Shown here piece by piece: positions 6,745-14,985 of a stretch of DNA of 32,189 nt (position 1 is the first letter of the stretch; every line of letters starts with the position of its first letter). Position numbers and translations under genes: made by a program. Where the stretch lies: assembly GCA_949740445.1 (NCBI GenBank), contig CATJIF010000102.1, positions 1 to 32,189 of the forward strand, written 5' to 3'. The notes under the pieces were generated by a model. The model was given only the letters and a program-made list of their open reading frames with translations, was not told where the DNA came from and ran no database searches. The DNA comes from an uncultured Peptostreptococcaceae bacterium (GTDB taxonomy: Bacteria > Bacillota > Clostridia > Peptostreptococcales > Anaerovoracaceae).

Positions 6745-8215
6745 ATGCCGCCTCCGTTTCTGCAAACGCGCCCTGCAAGGCCACATGCTCTGAATGTCCA
6801 TGCGTCTTTGCCGGGCTGTCGACGCTCTCCTCCATTGGGAAGGTTTCCGCCAACCGCCGCAGCTGCTCCTGCATCCGTTTCAGGCTGTCTCTTCCTTCTT
6901 CCAACCCCAGCTGCTCCTTGTCTTTGCCCAGTCTATACCGCCAGCGCCAGCTGTCGCTTTTGTAGTCATACAGGCAGACCGGTTCTACATAGACATCTCC
7001 CCGGTCCGGAGTCAGCCCCATTTCGTAGATGCCCCGCAGCCGTTTCTGGCTCTTATCCGTAAGCTGCACAAAGTGGAAGATATAGTCGAAGCTCTCCGCT
7101 ACCTTCAGTCGCGTAGCACCCCATTGGCCTCCCTCGGTCTTTACAATTTCCGATGCGATTTCCCCCGGAAGGTCCAGCGGGTTTCTGGTGTGGAAGGTCA
7201 TCTTCATGCGCTTGGTTCCCTTCGAAGCAATTCGAACTGCCGTATCCAGCGCTTTGCCATCTCTGGCCTCGGCCAGAATAAAGTAGTCGGCATCGCTGCG
7301 CAACAGGTTTTTGGAAATCGTTGTCATGCGGTCGTTATCTGCCAGAAGCTGCACAATGGGTGCCTGCGGCATCAGCATATGCAGCGGGATTTCCGGATCG
7401 GTTTCTAAAATTACGCCCTCCAGCGCCGGGTTTTCGTACTGCTGCCACGTGGCTAAAAATGTGGTTTTCGATGTCCGCACCGCTCCAGTGCACACAATGC
7501 TGTAGCCGATATCCACCATGGCGGCAAACAGGGGAATCGCCGCTTCAGGTATCGTATGGCGCCGGGCCTGTTCCTCAAAGGAATAATTGGGAATGATGTA
7601 GCGCCGGAATATGATGACATCTTGCCCTTTTTTCGTCATCGCCCCTTTGAATATGGTAATGCGCGTTCCATCCAGCAGATATACCTCGTGAAATTCCCTG
7701 TCGAGGCGTTCTTCCGGCGTCAGCAGTAAAAATGCCCGGATTAACTGGTCCTTGCGGTCGGCGGAAATCCTCTGGGGCATCAGCTCCATCCGGCCCTGAT
7801 GAAGGAAATAAATTCTATCGCCGATGATCTTTGCTGAGCTGCTCTGCGCAAACTTCTCCGAAAACCACTGGGCCATTCCGGCCATGCCCCAGTTTTCGTG
7901 GTAGATTCCGTCGATGAGATCGCTGTGCCAAGGCGGTACTTCTACATCTTCCCACGGATGCTCCTCTACCATTTCGCGGATTTTTTCTTTGTAAAACTCC
8001 ACTTCCTGCTGGCATCCCACGATGGCTTTTTTCTGAATTTCCATGGCGGACTGCATATTTCCTTCCTGTTGATATTTCTGGAAAAATGCTTCTTTTACCT
8101 GTCGGCATACTTCGGAAAAGTCCATCCGGCTTCTTACCGGCCCTCCGTAAATGCTTGCTTCCTCTTCTACTCCATCCTGCAAATTCAGATAATCGTCTAA
8201 ATAAAACCTCTCCAT
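6731..8215 (-). CDS. tadA: TadA/CpaF-like secretion ATPase with altered Walker A
   Basis: A 494-residue type II/IV secretion ATPase, the motor of the pilus system. A helical N-terminal region (1-130) precedes the ATPase core. The Asp/Glu box ILETDPEIPL (E271), the Walker B-region AEARDG (315-320) and the His box TFHTRNP (H342) are all typical of TadA/CpaF. The Walker A motif at 244-251 reads GAVRTSKT, so the last Gly of GxxxxGKT is Ser while Lys and Thr are kept. The start at 8215 has AGAGGTGG 5 bases upstream and overlaps the preceding gene by 19 bases; a longer frame to 8275 lacks support. Confidence 0.85.
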   Translation of the reverse strand: MERFYLDDYLNLQDGVEEEASIYGGPVRSRMDFSEVCRQVKEAFFQKYQQEGNMQSAMEIQKKAIVGCQQEVEFYKEKIREMVEEHPWEDVEVPPWHSDLIDGIYHENWGMAGMAQWFSEKFAQSSSAKIIGDRIYFLHQGRMELMPQRISADRKDQLIRAFLLLTPEERLDREFHEVYLLDGTRITIFKGAMTKKGQDVIIFRRYIIPNYSFEEQARRHTIPEAAIPLFAAMVDIGYSIVCTGAVRTSKTTFLATWQQYENPALEGVILETDPEIPLHMLMPQAPIVQLLADNDRMTTISKNLLRSDADYFILAEARDGKALDTAVRIASKGTKRMKMTFHTRNPLDLPGEIASEIVKTEGGQWGATRLKVAESFDYIFHFVQLTDKSQKRLRGIYEMGLTPDRGDVYVEPVCLYDYKSDSWRWRYRLGKDKEQLGLEEGRDSLKRMQEQLRRLAETFPMEESVDSPAKTHGHSEHVALQGAFAETEAAYGRI

Positions 8216-8979
8216 CGTTTCCACCTCTTTTCTTCCGGATAATTGATTCCCACGCGCTCCGCTATGCGGCTGCAAATTTCGCAGATTCCCTGACGGAAGC
8301 GTTCATCTTTGTATTGTAGCAGCGATTTTTTCTCGCCGTCTGCGCGCAGCCCATAGGGCGAATCGGAGACCAGCAAAATGCGATCCGGCGAAACCTCCAG
8401 CCGTTCCGCCAGGTATTCCTTCGTATAGACGGCTTCCGGCAGGTAGCGGTTGATGATGAGAAGATCGAACTGCTGGCCCAGGCGCTGGTAAATGCCTCGG
8501 CAACACTCCCACTGGCTCAGCACAGTCTCCTGCTGCGTCAGCACCAGGCAGCGCAGGTCCGCCTCCTGCAAGGCTCCTATGGCAAGGCCATTGTCCACCT
8601 CGCTTCCGCTGTCTGCTACGATAAACGATACTTCTTTTCGCAGCTGACAGATTAGATACTGTGAAAGCTTCGGATGATAGCGCCTCTGCTGCTCCGGGTG
8701 AAAAATTCCGCGCATATTGTACAGCCTTTCCTGTACACGACAGTCCCGCAGCAATTCCTGAGTGTTTAAGAGCTGTTGTTCCAGATAGCTGCGCATCCCT
8801 TCCACACTCTGCCCGGAAAAAGCGGTGTATTCTCCACCCCTGCGCCCGTGCAGGGTAACAAGCATGGCAGATTCCTGCGACAGCTGTTCGGCCAGCTGTT
8901 CTGCGATACACTGCGCCAGCATGGTCGCTCCCGTTTTGTGATCGCCACCGTGAAGGGCGATGCAAATTCCCTGTTTCAC
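8197..8979 (-). CDS. TadZ/CpaE-like ParA/MinD-superfamily ATPase
   Basis: A 260-residue cytosolic P-loop protein. A glycine-rich loop at residues 11-19 (GGDHKTGAT) stands where ParA/MinD proteins have the deviant Walker A KGGxGKT, and a conserved-looking VADSGSEVDNG segment near residue 120 matches the Walker B/switch position. In tad operons such proteins (TadZ, CpaE) place the pilus machine at a cell pole. The ATG overlaps the stop of the upstream SAF gene (ATGA), and its own end overlaps the TadA gene. The loop departs from consensus, so ATPase activity is uncertain; the family call is supported mainly by fold pattern and operon place. Confidence 0.7.
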   Translation of the reverse strand: MKQGICIALHGGDHKTGATMLAQCIAEQLAEQLSQESAMLVTLHGRRGGEYTAFSGQSVEGMRSYLEQQLLNTQELLRDCRVQERLYNMRGIFHPEQQRRYHPKLSQYLICQLRKEVSFIVADSGSEVDNGLAIGALQEADLRCLVLTQQETVLSQWECCRGIYQRLGQQFDLLIINRYLPEAVYTKEYLAERLEVSPDRILLVSDSPYGLRADGEKKSLLQYKDERFRQGICEICSRIAERVGINYPEEKRWKRWRGFI

Positions 8980-9692
8980 TGTGTTTCCACCTCTGTTTCT
9001 TCCGATACTTTTTCCTGCATAGCCGGAGAATTACTGCTCATATCCGCGGCAACTGACGAGCCCTCGCCCTGAAGCAAAAGCAGGCCGCCATCGACAAGCG
9101 CCGCTTCCCTTATGATCTGGTATTGTGAAAGTTCCGCTATGATCTCTACATGGTTGATCGGCGCGCTGCCATCGGTTCTATCCAGCAGCTTTCGGTCGTC
9201 GATCCCCTCGAGGCTGTAAACCTCCTGCTCCTGTTCGTTCTTTACAAAGGCTATAGTATAGGTGCCAAGACTTCCGTAATCCGAAAGCCGATACAGCGTA
9301 ATCCGATCTCCCTTTCTCAGCGAACTGCTGCGCATGGCGATCCACTCCTGCGGAATAACGAATGTCGTCTGCTGCTCTTTTACCAGCTCCTCTTCGTCGG
9401 CAATATCGGCGATGCTGATCTGCTGGTTGAGCGACAACCTTCCAAGCGTATAGTGTCCGCTCAGCTCGTTTATACGGCCGGCTGTCAGAGCGCCCTCTAC
9501 AACGCAATCTCTGGGAACTTTCAGCAGCTGAACATCCTCCGCCTGCAGCAGATGTCCTGCCTGTAAGGTTTTTCCGGCTGCGACGACCTCGGTCAGAAGC
9601 AGGGCATCGCGTCCCCACCCCTCCCAGACGATCATCGCAGCAATCGAAATAAGCATTAGTGCCGCTCCTGTAAACGCTTTCCATTGTCTCAA
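8976..9692 (-). CDS. CpaB/RcpC-like SAF-domain pilus assembly protein
   Basis: A 238-residue protein with an N-terminal membrane anchor (residues 8-25) and an SAF domain (about 34-100) bearing the characteristic pattern of CpaB/RcpC: VVAAGKTLQAGHLLQAEDV followed by SGHYTLGRLSLNQQI. A second beta-rich domain (about 110-205) and a Ser/Glu-rich tail follow. In tad systems CpaB sits on the outside of the membrane and supports pilus assembly. The start codon is TTG at 9692-9690, with AAAGGGG upstream; no better in-frame ATG exists. It is the first gene of the operon. Confidence 0.8.
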   Translation of the reverse strand: MRQWKAFTGAALMLISIAAMIVWEGWGRDALLLTEVVAAGKTLQAGHLLQAEDVQLLKVPRDCVVEGALTAGRINELSGHYTLGRLSLNQQISIADIADEEELVKEQQTTFVIPQEWIAMRSSSLRKGDRITLYRLSDYGSLGTYTIAFVKNEQEQEVYSLEGIDDRKLLDRTDGSAPINHVEIIAELSQYQIIREAALVDGGLLLLQGEGSSVAADMSSNSPAMQEKVSEETEVETQ

Positions 9693-9749
9693 TTTGTTTC
9701 CCCTTTCTTTTGAATATTATACTTTATTTTCCATCTATCGACTAATCTT

Positions 9750-9778
9750 ATTATTGCAAAATTTCCTTTTCCTGTCAA
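9750..9778 (-). promoter_or_regulatory. Promoter of the Tad-like operon
   Basis: Minus strand TTGACA (perfect), 17-base spacer, AATAAT (5/6), about 58 bases before the TTG start of the cpaB-like gene, in an A/T-rich region. It should drive all genes down to 3601. Confidence 0.75.
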
Positions 9779-9799
9779 CTATATTTTGAAATTTTTTAC

Positions 9800-9990
9800 A
9801 TTTTTATTTTTTTAATCCACTTAGATTGCCTTTCTGCCGACAGCGCACATCGACTCTTGCATTACGCCTATGCTGTATCTGCATTGTATCTGCGTTATCT
9901 GTGTTACATTTGCCGTAACAGCCCCTCAGGCCGCTTGCTTCCCTTTCTCGAGCCGCTGTAATGGCAGTCGCGCAGAGGCAACCAAAAAAT
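9800..9990. other. Intergenic stretch without a convincing gene
   Basis: Between the pilus-operon promoter and the htpG terminator I see no gene. One short minus-strand frame starts inside the terminator and has no ribosome site. The only texture is a run of imperfect TGTATCTGC-like repeats around 9870-9905, whose meaning is unknown. Confidence 0.5.
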
Positions 9991-9994
9991 AAAA

Positions 9995-10046
9995 AACCCA
10001 AACCGCTGCTTTGCTGCCTCTTTACGGCAACAGCGGTTCGGGTTTT
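9995..10046 (-). terminator. Strong terminator downstream of htpG
   Basis: A 14-bp near-perfect stem (AACCCAAACCGCTG at 9995-10008 with CAGCGGTTCGGGTT at 10031-10044) and an inner TGCC/GGCA stem. T-runs on both strands make it able to act in both directions. It lies about 90 bases after the htpG stop. Confidence 0.85.
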
Positions 10047-10138
10047 TCCTACATTTTATTTTTAATTGGGTTCTTTTTAATCGGCAGGCGCCTATCGCGT
10101 AAACGCGCCCTGACGATCCAAAGCGATATGTGCCCTTT

Positions 10139-12133
10139 CTACACCATCAGGTTGCACACCGCATTGGAAAATTCTACAGGGTCGTCGATGGCCATGCCTT
10201 CGATGAGCAACGCCTGATTGTACAGCAGCTGTGCATAGGCTTTGACTTTATCCTTATCTTCCTGGTAGGCTTTCTGCAGCGCAGCCAGAATCGGATGAGA
10301 TGCGTTCAGCTCCAAAATCTTATCCGCCTTGATGGAATCGTCGGCATTGGGCATGGAGGCCAGCACCTTCTCCATTTCCAGCGACAAGTCGCTTCCGCTG
10401 GCAATGCATACCGGATGGGATTTTAAGCGCGTGGACAGGCGAACCTCCGTCACCTTTCCGGAAAGAGCTTCCTTCATCAGCTCCAGAAGCTCTTTATTGT
10501 CTTCTGCCTGCTTTTTCGCTGCTTCCTTTTCTTCTTCGGTTTGCTGGATCTCCAAATCCTCGTCAGAAGCTGATTTGAACTCCTTTTCCTCGTAGTTCAT
10601 CATCATTTTAAGGGCGAATTCATCTACGTTATCTGTCAGATACAGAATTTCGTAACCTTTATCCTTTAAAAGCTCGATCTGCGGCAGCTTGTCGATGCGC
10701 TCTATGGTCTCGCCGCAGGCGTAATAGATATTCTTCTGATCCGGGCGCATCCTTGCCACATACTCAGAAAGCGTCGTCAGCTTTTTCTCCGAAGAGGAAT
10801 GGAACATCAGAAGGTCCTTTAACAGCTCCTTTTTCATTCCATAGCCCTCATACACGCCGTACTTCAGCTGCAGGCCAAAGGCTTTGTAAAATTCCTCGTA
10901 CTTTTCTCTGTCGTTTTTCTGCATGGACAGAAGCTCGCTCTGAATTTTCTTTTCAATGCGGCTGGCAATGGCCTTCAGCTGGCGGTCGTGCTGCAGCATT
11001 TCGCGGGAGATGTTCAGGCTCAGATCCTGCGAATCTACCAGACCTCTGACGAAACTGAAGCAATCCGGCAGCAGATCTGCGCACTTGTCCATAATCATAA
11101 CGCCAGAGGAATACAGCTGCAGTCCCTTCTCATAATCTTTGCTGTAATAATTATAAGGGGCCTGCGCCGGAACGTACAGCAGTGCCGTATAGCTGACTAC
11201 GCCCTCCACGCTGGTGTGGATTACCTTCAGCGGGTCTTTAAAATCGTAGAATTTCTCTTTATAGAAATTGTTGTAATCCTCTGTTGAAAGCTCGCTCTTG
11301 CTCTTTTTCCACAGCGGAACCATGCTGTTGAGCGTTTCCAGCTCCTGATAGGTTTCGTATTCTGTCTCGGCATCCTCCGGCGCATCCGCAGGCTTTTCCT
11401 TGGCGCGGCTCTTTTCTACCATCATGTGGATCGGATAGCGGATGTAATCGGAATAGCGCTTAATCAGGCCACGGATGCGGTATTCCTCCAAGAACTCGTC
11501 GTATTTTTCTTCATCGGCGTTGCTTTTAATCGTCAGTATGATTTCCGTACCGTGACTGTCCTTTACCCCCTCAGAAATCGTATAGCCGTCGGCGCCTTCC
11601 GATTCCCACTGCCATGCCTGCTCTTCGCCAAAGGCTCTGCTGATGACAGTTACCTTATCGGCGACCATAAATGCGGAATAGAAACCTACGCCAAACTGGC
11701 CGATGATATCAATATCTGAATTTGCCGTACCGCCTGCAATCTCGGCCTCTTTATCTTCGACCTCCTTGTCCGCAGAGCCATCTTCTTTAGCTGCCTCCGG
11801 TTTTGCCGCTCCCATCTGTTCGTTTTTAAACGCCAGCGAACCACTGCGCGCGATGGTCCCCAGATTGGATTCCAGCTCGTCCTTTGTCATGCCGATGCCG
11901 TTGTCGGAAATGCTCAGCGTGCGAGTCTCTTTGTCCGTTTTGATAAAAATCTCAAAATCCTCTCTGGAAAGGCCGGTGTTGTCGCTGGACAGCGATTTGT
12001 AATACAGCTTGTCGATAGCATCGCTGGCATTGGAAATCAGCTCTCTCAGAAATATCTCCTTGTGCGTATAAATCGAGTGAATCATCAAATCCAGCAAGCG
12101 CTTGGATTCTGCTTTGAATTGCTTTTTCGCCAT
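10139..12133 (-). CDS. htpG: HSP90-family chaperone HtpG
   Basis: A 664-residue ATP-dependent chaperone of the cytosol. The N-terminal GHKL ATPase domain shows [13 protein letters not shown] (E31, N35), DNGIGM (77-82) and GQFGVGF (145-151); middle and C-terminal dimerisation domains follow at normal length. Residues 106-140 carry a Lys/Glu/Ala/Asp-rich insert in the lid region, longer and more acidic than in common HtpG proteins. The start at 12133 is chosen because the following [10 protein letters not shown] matches family N-termini; GGAGG lies 12 bases upstream, a little far. A longer frame to 12286 is not supported. The gene has a CIRCE operator upstream, so HrcA repression is expected. 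Confidence 0.95.
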   Translation of the reverse strand: MAKKQFKAESKRLLDLMIHSIYTHKEIFLRELISNASDAIDKLYYKSLSSDNTGLSREDFEIFIKTDKETRTLSISDNGIGMTKDELESNLGTIARSGSLAFKNEQMGAAKPEAAKEDGSADKEVEDKEAEIAGGTANSDIDIIGQFGVGFYSAFMVADKVTVISRAFGEEQAWQWESEGADGYTISEGVKDSHGTEIILTIKSNADEEKYDEFLEEYRIRGLIKRYSDYIRYPIHMMVEKSRAKEKPADAPEDAETEYETYQELETLNSMVPLWKKSKSELSTEDYNNFYKEKFYDFKDPLKVIHTSVEGVVSYTALLYVPAQAPYNYYSKDYEKGLQLYSSGVMIMDKCADLLPDCFSFVRGLVDSQDLSLNISREMLQHDRQLKAIASRIEKKIQSELLSMQKNDREKYEEFYKAFGLQLKYGVYEGYGMKKELLKDLLMFHSSSEKKLTTLSEYVARMRPDQKNIYYACGETIERIDKLPQIELLKDKGYEILYLTDNVDEFALKMMMNYEEKEFKSASDEDLEIQQTEEEKEAAKKQAEDNKELLELMKEALSGKVTEVRLSTRLKSHPVCIASGSDLSLEMEKVLASMPNADDSIKADKILELNASHPILAALQKAYQEDKDKVKAYAQLLYNQALLIEGMAIDDPVEFSNAVCNLMV

Positions 12134-12179
12134 AGTGCGGTTTTCCCTCCATTTTCTTTTCGTTTTGTTATCTGAACGC

Positions 12180-12216
12180 GTGCGCCGCACATCTACTGCA
12201 GGACAGTTTGGCGCAC
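12180..12216 (-). other. Stem-loop in the htpG leader
   Basis: A perfect 7-bp inverted repeat GTGCGCC/GGCGCAC enclosing 23 bases, in the transcribed leader about 50 bases before the htpG start codon. It could affect translation or stability; no T-tract follows, so it is not a terminator. Confidence 0.4.
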
Positions 12217-12341
12217 ACCCCTTCTGGCATGTACAGCATTGCCATAAAGCGACCGACTGTTGGTTCTTTCTTCGCCTTGCCGGCAATTTTCTATTGTTCG
12301 CGTTGCTGATAGCTTTTGCTATTTACGCGGTGGATGCCTTC

Positions 12342-12362
12342 CACCATTCACCATTCACCATT
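12342..12362. repeat. Three tandem copies of CACCATT
   Basis: A 7-bp unit is repeated three times without change, directly beside a GGTGG/CCACC hairpin (12329-12345), within the htpG leader close to the CIRCE element. On the minus strand it reads as repeated AATGGTG. Confidence 0.7.
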
Positions 12363-12383
12363 CATTTTGCCAGCGCCTTCTTG

Positions 12384-12410
12384 TTAGCACTCTTCTCTGA
12401 TGAGTGCTAA
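12384..12410 (-). promoter_or_regulatory. Perfect CIRCE element (HrcA operator)
   Basis: TTAGCACTC (12384-12392), 9-base spacer, GAGTGCTAA (12402-12410) is an exact match to the CIRCE consensus. It lies just downstream of a -10 box that reads toward htpG, so HrcA would block htpG transcription in the absence of heat or folding stress. No hrcA, grpE, dnaK or groE gene is in the window. Confidence 0.95.
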
Positions 12411-12417
12411 CAAAGTT

Positions 12418-12446
12418 ATCATATACCACCCTGCGGCAAAAAGCAA
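12418..12446 (-). promoter_or_regulatory. htpG promoter
   Basis: Minus strand TTGCTT, 17-base spacer, TATGAT (3/6 and 5/6). The predicted start of transcription falls at the edge of the CIRCE element, giving a leader of about 275 bases before the ATG at 12133. Confidence 0.6.
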
Positions 12447-12585
12447 TGGGTATTTTTCAGGAAATGCCCAAATTTTTCAGCCCTCGTATATCTAATCCTT
12501 TCTCAAGAAATTCTACAATGCACTTGGCACAGCGAATGCGCGGGGCGGCGGCTTCAGATTTTGAAAGCTGATGACAGCAAAAACA

Positions 12586-12621
12586 GCAAGAGAGAAGGTT
12601 TGCAAAAACCTTCTCTCTTGC
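12586..12621 (-). terminator. Terminator of the Cys-rich protein gene
   Basis: A perfect 16-bp stem (12586-12601 with 12606-12621) closed by a 4-base loop; on the minus strand it is followed by TGTTTTTG. It lies about 130 bases past the stop at 12754. The stretch between the stop and this hairpin holds no gene. Confidence 0.85.
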
Positions 12622-12753
12622 AGCAACCGTCCAACACCGGCCCCTGATTTTTGAAAAGGGCGTGAAGCCTGCCGCTATGCTGCTGCACCTGCGCTAAAGC
12701 CAGCGCCAGCCACGTTTTTGCTGCAAGCTATGACGCTGCTGTAACCGTTGGCG

Positions 12754-13821
12754 TTACGACCTGCGGTTTCTCGGTTGCGGACGAGGAGGACGGGGTGGGC
12801 GAGGCGGCGGGCAGGGCACGCAGTCGTCGAACGAGTCGCAGGGATCGTAGGCCGGCTGGCTGCATCCGCAGTCGCAGTCACAATCGCAGCCACAACCGCA
12901 ATCGTCGTCCTCATCGTCTGTATCGGGGTTATATTTTTCCTGCGTCTGCTTGGGATACAGCGACGGAAATTCCTCGCAGGCGATGTTTGTTACTGCATCC
13001 AACTGTACAAATCCTGTGGAAAGTACGCACAGCTGCACCGGAACCAGCAGTTTCTTTTCGCAACTGATACATAAAGCGATGATCAGATTGGCTTTAATCG
13101 TTCCATCGGAACAGACGGTCAAGTCTCTTCCCATATTGTTGGTTGCCAGCCGCGTTTCGCAGGCCGGATTGCAGAACTCCGTAAATCGGGGAAGATGGGC
13201 CGTATTCACCGACGAGGGCATGCACAGTTCGAAGAAGTTAGTCAGCGTCATGGGCGCTGCCTGCTGCGCGATATTCACCTTGCTGCAGACCGTAAACGGA
13301 ACCTCGTGGTCGTAGCGATCGCAGAGCAGCAGATCAATATATACCTGTACATCGCCAGTAACGGCAATGCTCTGCGTTCCGAACAGCGGCGTTCCCTTCC
13401 CCTGTTCGTCGCACTCTGTGGTATCTGCGTAAATCAGTTTTTCGGAATAAGTACCATCCGGGCCTACTACCACAATATCGTCGCCATTGGCGTTCTGTAC
13501 GAAGGTGGCTCCGGAAATCGTCGTGTTGATATTCAGCTTTAGATTGCAGGGATCGTTGGTATTCTGCGGATTGAAAAACTTTTTGCAGCGAATGTCAACA
13601 ATTCTCTTCAGCCTGTGGCCCCTGGGAATTGCCGGAGAAAACGTCTGGTTTCCGACGGTCTTAATCCCCTGCAGGTGAAAAAGAACGGCGTCGTATACCT
13701 TCTGCACATAGATGGGCTCCGAAACCACGTTATTCAGGTTTCCGTCAAACTCACACATGTCGTTTGCGTTGCAGCAATTCTGAAAGAGGTCCGGCGAGAA
13801 GCGTCCACCGAAACAACTCAT
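12754..13821 (-). CDS. Conserved clostridial Cys-rich protein, possibly spore surface
   Basis: A 355-residue soluble protein with no signal peptide. Residues 1-295 contain many scattered Cys (for example FQNCCNANDMCEF and NPACETR) and a beta-rich pattern resembling uncharacterised clostridial proteins that begin with NVVSxxIYVQKVYDAVLF-type sequence. The tail is unusual: an acidic stretch (DTDDEDDD), then alternating Cys-Gly/Cys-Asp (CGCGCDCDCDCGC), then Pro/Arg-rich PPRPPRP and a basic end. This layout suggests disulfide or metal cross-linking at a structural surface such as the spore coat or exosporium; that is inference from composition. An AAAGGAGG site stands 9 bases before ATG. It is a single-gene unit. 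Confidence 0.75.
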   Translation of the reverse strand: MSCFGGRFSPDLFQNCCNANDMCEFDGNLNNVVSEPIYVQKVYDAVLFHLQGIKTVGNQTFSPAIPRGHRLKRIVDIRCKKFFNPQNTNDPCNLKLNINTTISGATFVQNANGDDIVVVGPDGTYSEKLIYADTTECDEQGKGTPLFGTQSIAVTGDVQVYIDLLLCDRYDHEVPFTVCSKVNIAQQAAPMTLTNFFELCMPSSVNTAHLPRFTEFCNPACETRLATNNMGRDLTVCSDGTIKANLIIALCISCEKKLLVPVQLCVLSTGFVQLDAVTNIACEEFPSLYPKQTQEKYNPDTDDEDDDCGCGCDCDCDCGCSQPAYDPCDSFDDCVPCPPPRPPRPPRPQPRNRRS

Positions 13822-13983
13822 AATTAGTTACCTCCTTTACCGGTCATCAAGTATTTCATTTCAAAATCAGTATATGTCAACCGACTTCATGTGTTACAAA
13901 ATCCTTTCCGACGGCCTATGCTGCAAGGTTTCTTCTATTTTATATCCCTAGCAATCGAGGGTATTATCCCCTGTGAATTTCTT

Positions 13984-14028
13984 CTGCACGTTCTGCATGA
14001 TCCCTGTTTTATAACAGATTCCGTGCAG
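13984..14028 (-). terminator. Weak hairpin downstream of the lipid-kinase gene
   Basis: A 7-bp stem CTGCACG/CGTGCAG encloses a smaller CTGTT/AACAG hairpin, 16 bases after the stop codon at 14044. No U-tract follows on the minus strand, so it may protect or process the 3' end rather than terminate. The rest of 13822-14043 holds only the upstream region of the Cys-rich gene, with a TTGACA at 13875-13880 on the minus strand but no good -10 box. Confidence 0.3.
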
Positions 14029-14043
14029 GCTTTCTTTTCCGGT

Positions 14044-14985
14044 TTATTGCACTGCATCCACATCGTCTGCGCTTTCGCACGTTTCTAAATCCTTTGGCTC
14101 TTTGGGCATGACGATGATCTGCAGCCTCCGCGGCAACACACTGATCTCTAAAGGAAACGGCCCCGCCGTCTCTCCATCTACGTCTACGCCGATATTCTCA
14201 TCGGTGTCGATTCGGATGTGCGAGGTTTGAAAATAGATTACATTTTTATTCTCCCTGTGCTGTCCTGCCAGAATGCTGAATACCAGCGGCAGGAAATCCT
14301 TGGGCGGCGTTTCCTTAAACAGCAGCACATCCAGCTTTCCGTCGTCCACCTCGGCCGGCGCTGCCAGCTGTTTGAAGCTGCCTGCGGATTTGCCGTTCAT
14401 CACCAGCGCAAAGTACACCGATTCTTCTCCGGAAAATTCCTCGCTCTCAAAGCGCATTTTTACTCCGTGCAGATTGGGCAGTTCGATCATACCCTGTAAA
14501 TAGTATGCCAGCACTCCCAGCGTGTTCTTTAAGTTTGGATCGGTCCGCTGCGACAGATCGACCAGGCATCCCATAGCCGCTACATTGACAAAATTCTTGC
14601 CGTTGATTATGCCTACATCCGCATAGAGTACGCGGTCGCTCAGCGCGATTTCAGTCATGGCCTCCATCTCGTGAGGAATGCGAAAATAATAGGCAAAATC
14701 GTTGGCCGTACCCGCCGGAAAGATCGCCAGCGGAATATTAACGCCGTTTTTTACGATAGCGTTGACCACTAAATTGATCGTTCCATCCCCACCGGCAGCA
14801 ATGATCCGCTCCACGCCGGAGGCCGCTGCTTCGGCTATGATCCCGTCGAGCAGCCCCGGATCGCCCGCCCGCAGCGGGACTAAAATATAGCCGCGATCCT
14901 GAAACTTTTCTACAATAAAATCCAGATGATTTTTGAACATGCCGTTGCCCGCCTTGGGATTATAAATCAACAGCGCTTTCTTCAT
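14044..14985 (-). CDS. Diacylglycerol kinase-family lipid kinase (DgkB/YegS-like)
   Basis: A 313-residue enzyme that would phosphorylate diacylglycerol or a similar lipid at the membrane's inner face, recycling it into phospholipid synthesis. It shows the family's NPKAGNG at residues 9-15 and the nucleotide-binding GGDGT at 65-69, plus FPAGTANDFA near residue 96 and the C-terminal beta-sandwich with LDVLLFKET. Length is normal. The ATG at 14985 has GGAGG 5 bases upstream; a longer frame to 15015 is less likely. Its start lies inside the end of folC (26-base overlap), so the two are co-translated. Exact lipid substrate is not shown. Confidence 0.88.
   Translation of the reverse strand: MKKALLIYNPKAGNGMFKNHLDFIVEKFQDRGYILVPLRAGDPGLLDGIIAEAAASGVERIIAAGGDGTINLVVNAIVKNGVNIPLAIFPAGTANDFAYYFRIPHEMEAMTEIALSDRVLYADVGIINGKNFVNVAAMGCLVDLSQRTDPNLKNTLGVLAYYLQGMIELPNLHGVKMRFESEEFSGEESVYFALVMNGKSAGSFKQLAAPAEVDDGKLDVLLFKETPPKDFLPLVFSILAGQHRENKNVIYFQTSHIRIDTDENIGVDVDGETAGPFPLEISVLPRRLQIIVMPKEPKDLETCESADDVDAVQ

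Noticed and set aside
9804-10001. 65-residue minus-strand frame near the pilus promoter
   Set aside because: It starts inside the htpG terminator hairpin, has no ribosome site and no recognisable sequence.
12323-12361. 12-codon open frame in the htpG leader starting within the AATGGTG repeats
   Set aside because: There is no ribosome site before its ATG, and it is too short to judge; the repeats and hairpin are reported instead.
12342-12362. CACCATT tandem copies considered as a CRISPR or phase-variable repeat
   Set aside because: There are only three 7-bp units with no spacers; too few for a CRISPR, and the tract lies in a leader, not a coding frame or promoter spacer.
13851-13880. TTGACA-led sigma-70 promoter for the Cys-rich gene
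   Set aside because: The -35 at 13875-13880 is perfect but no acceptable -10 follows at 16-18 bases; a sporulation sigma start was considered but the match was too loose to list.
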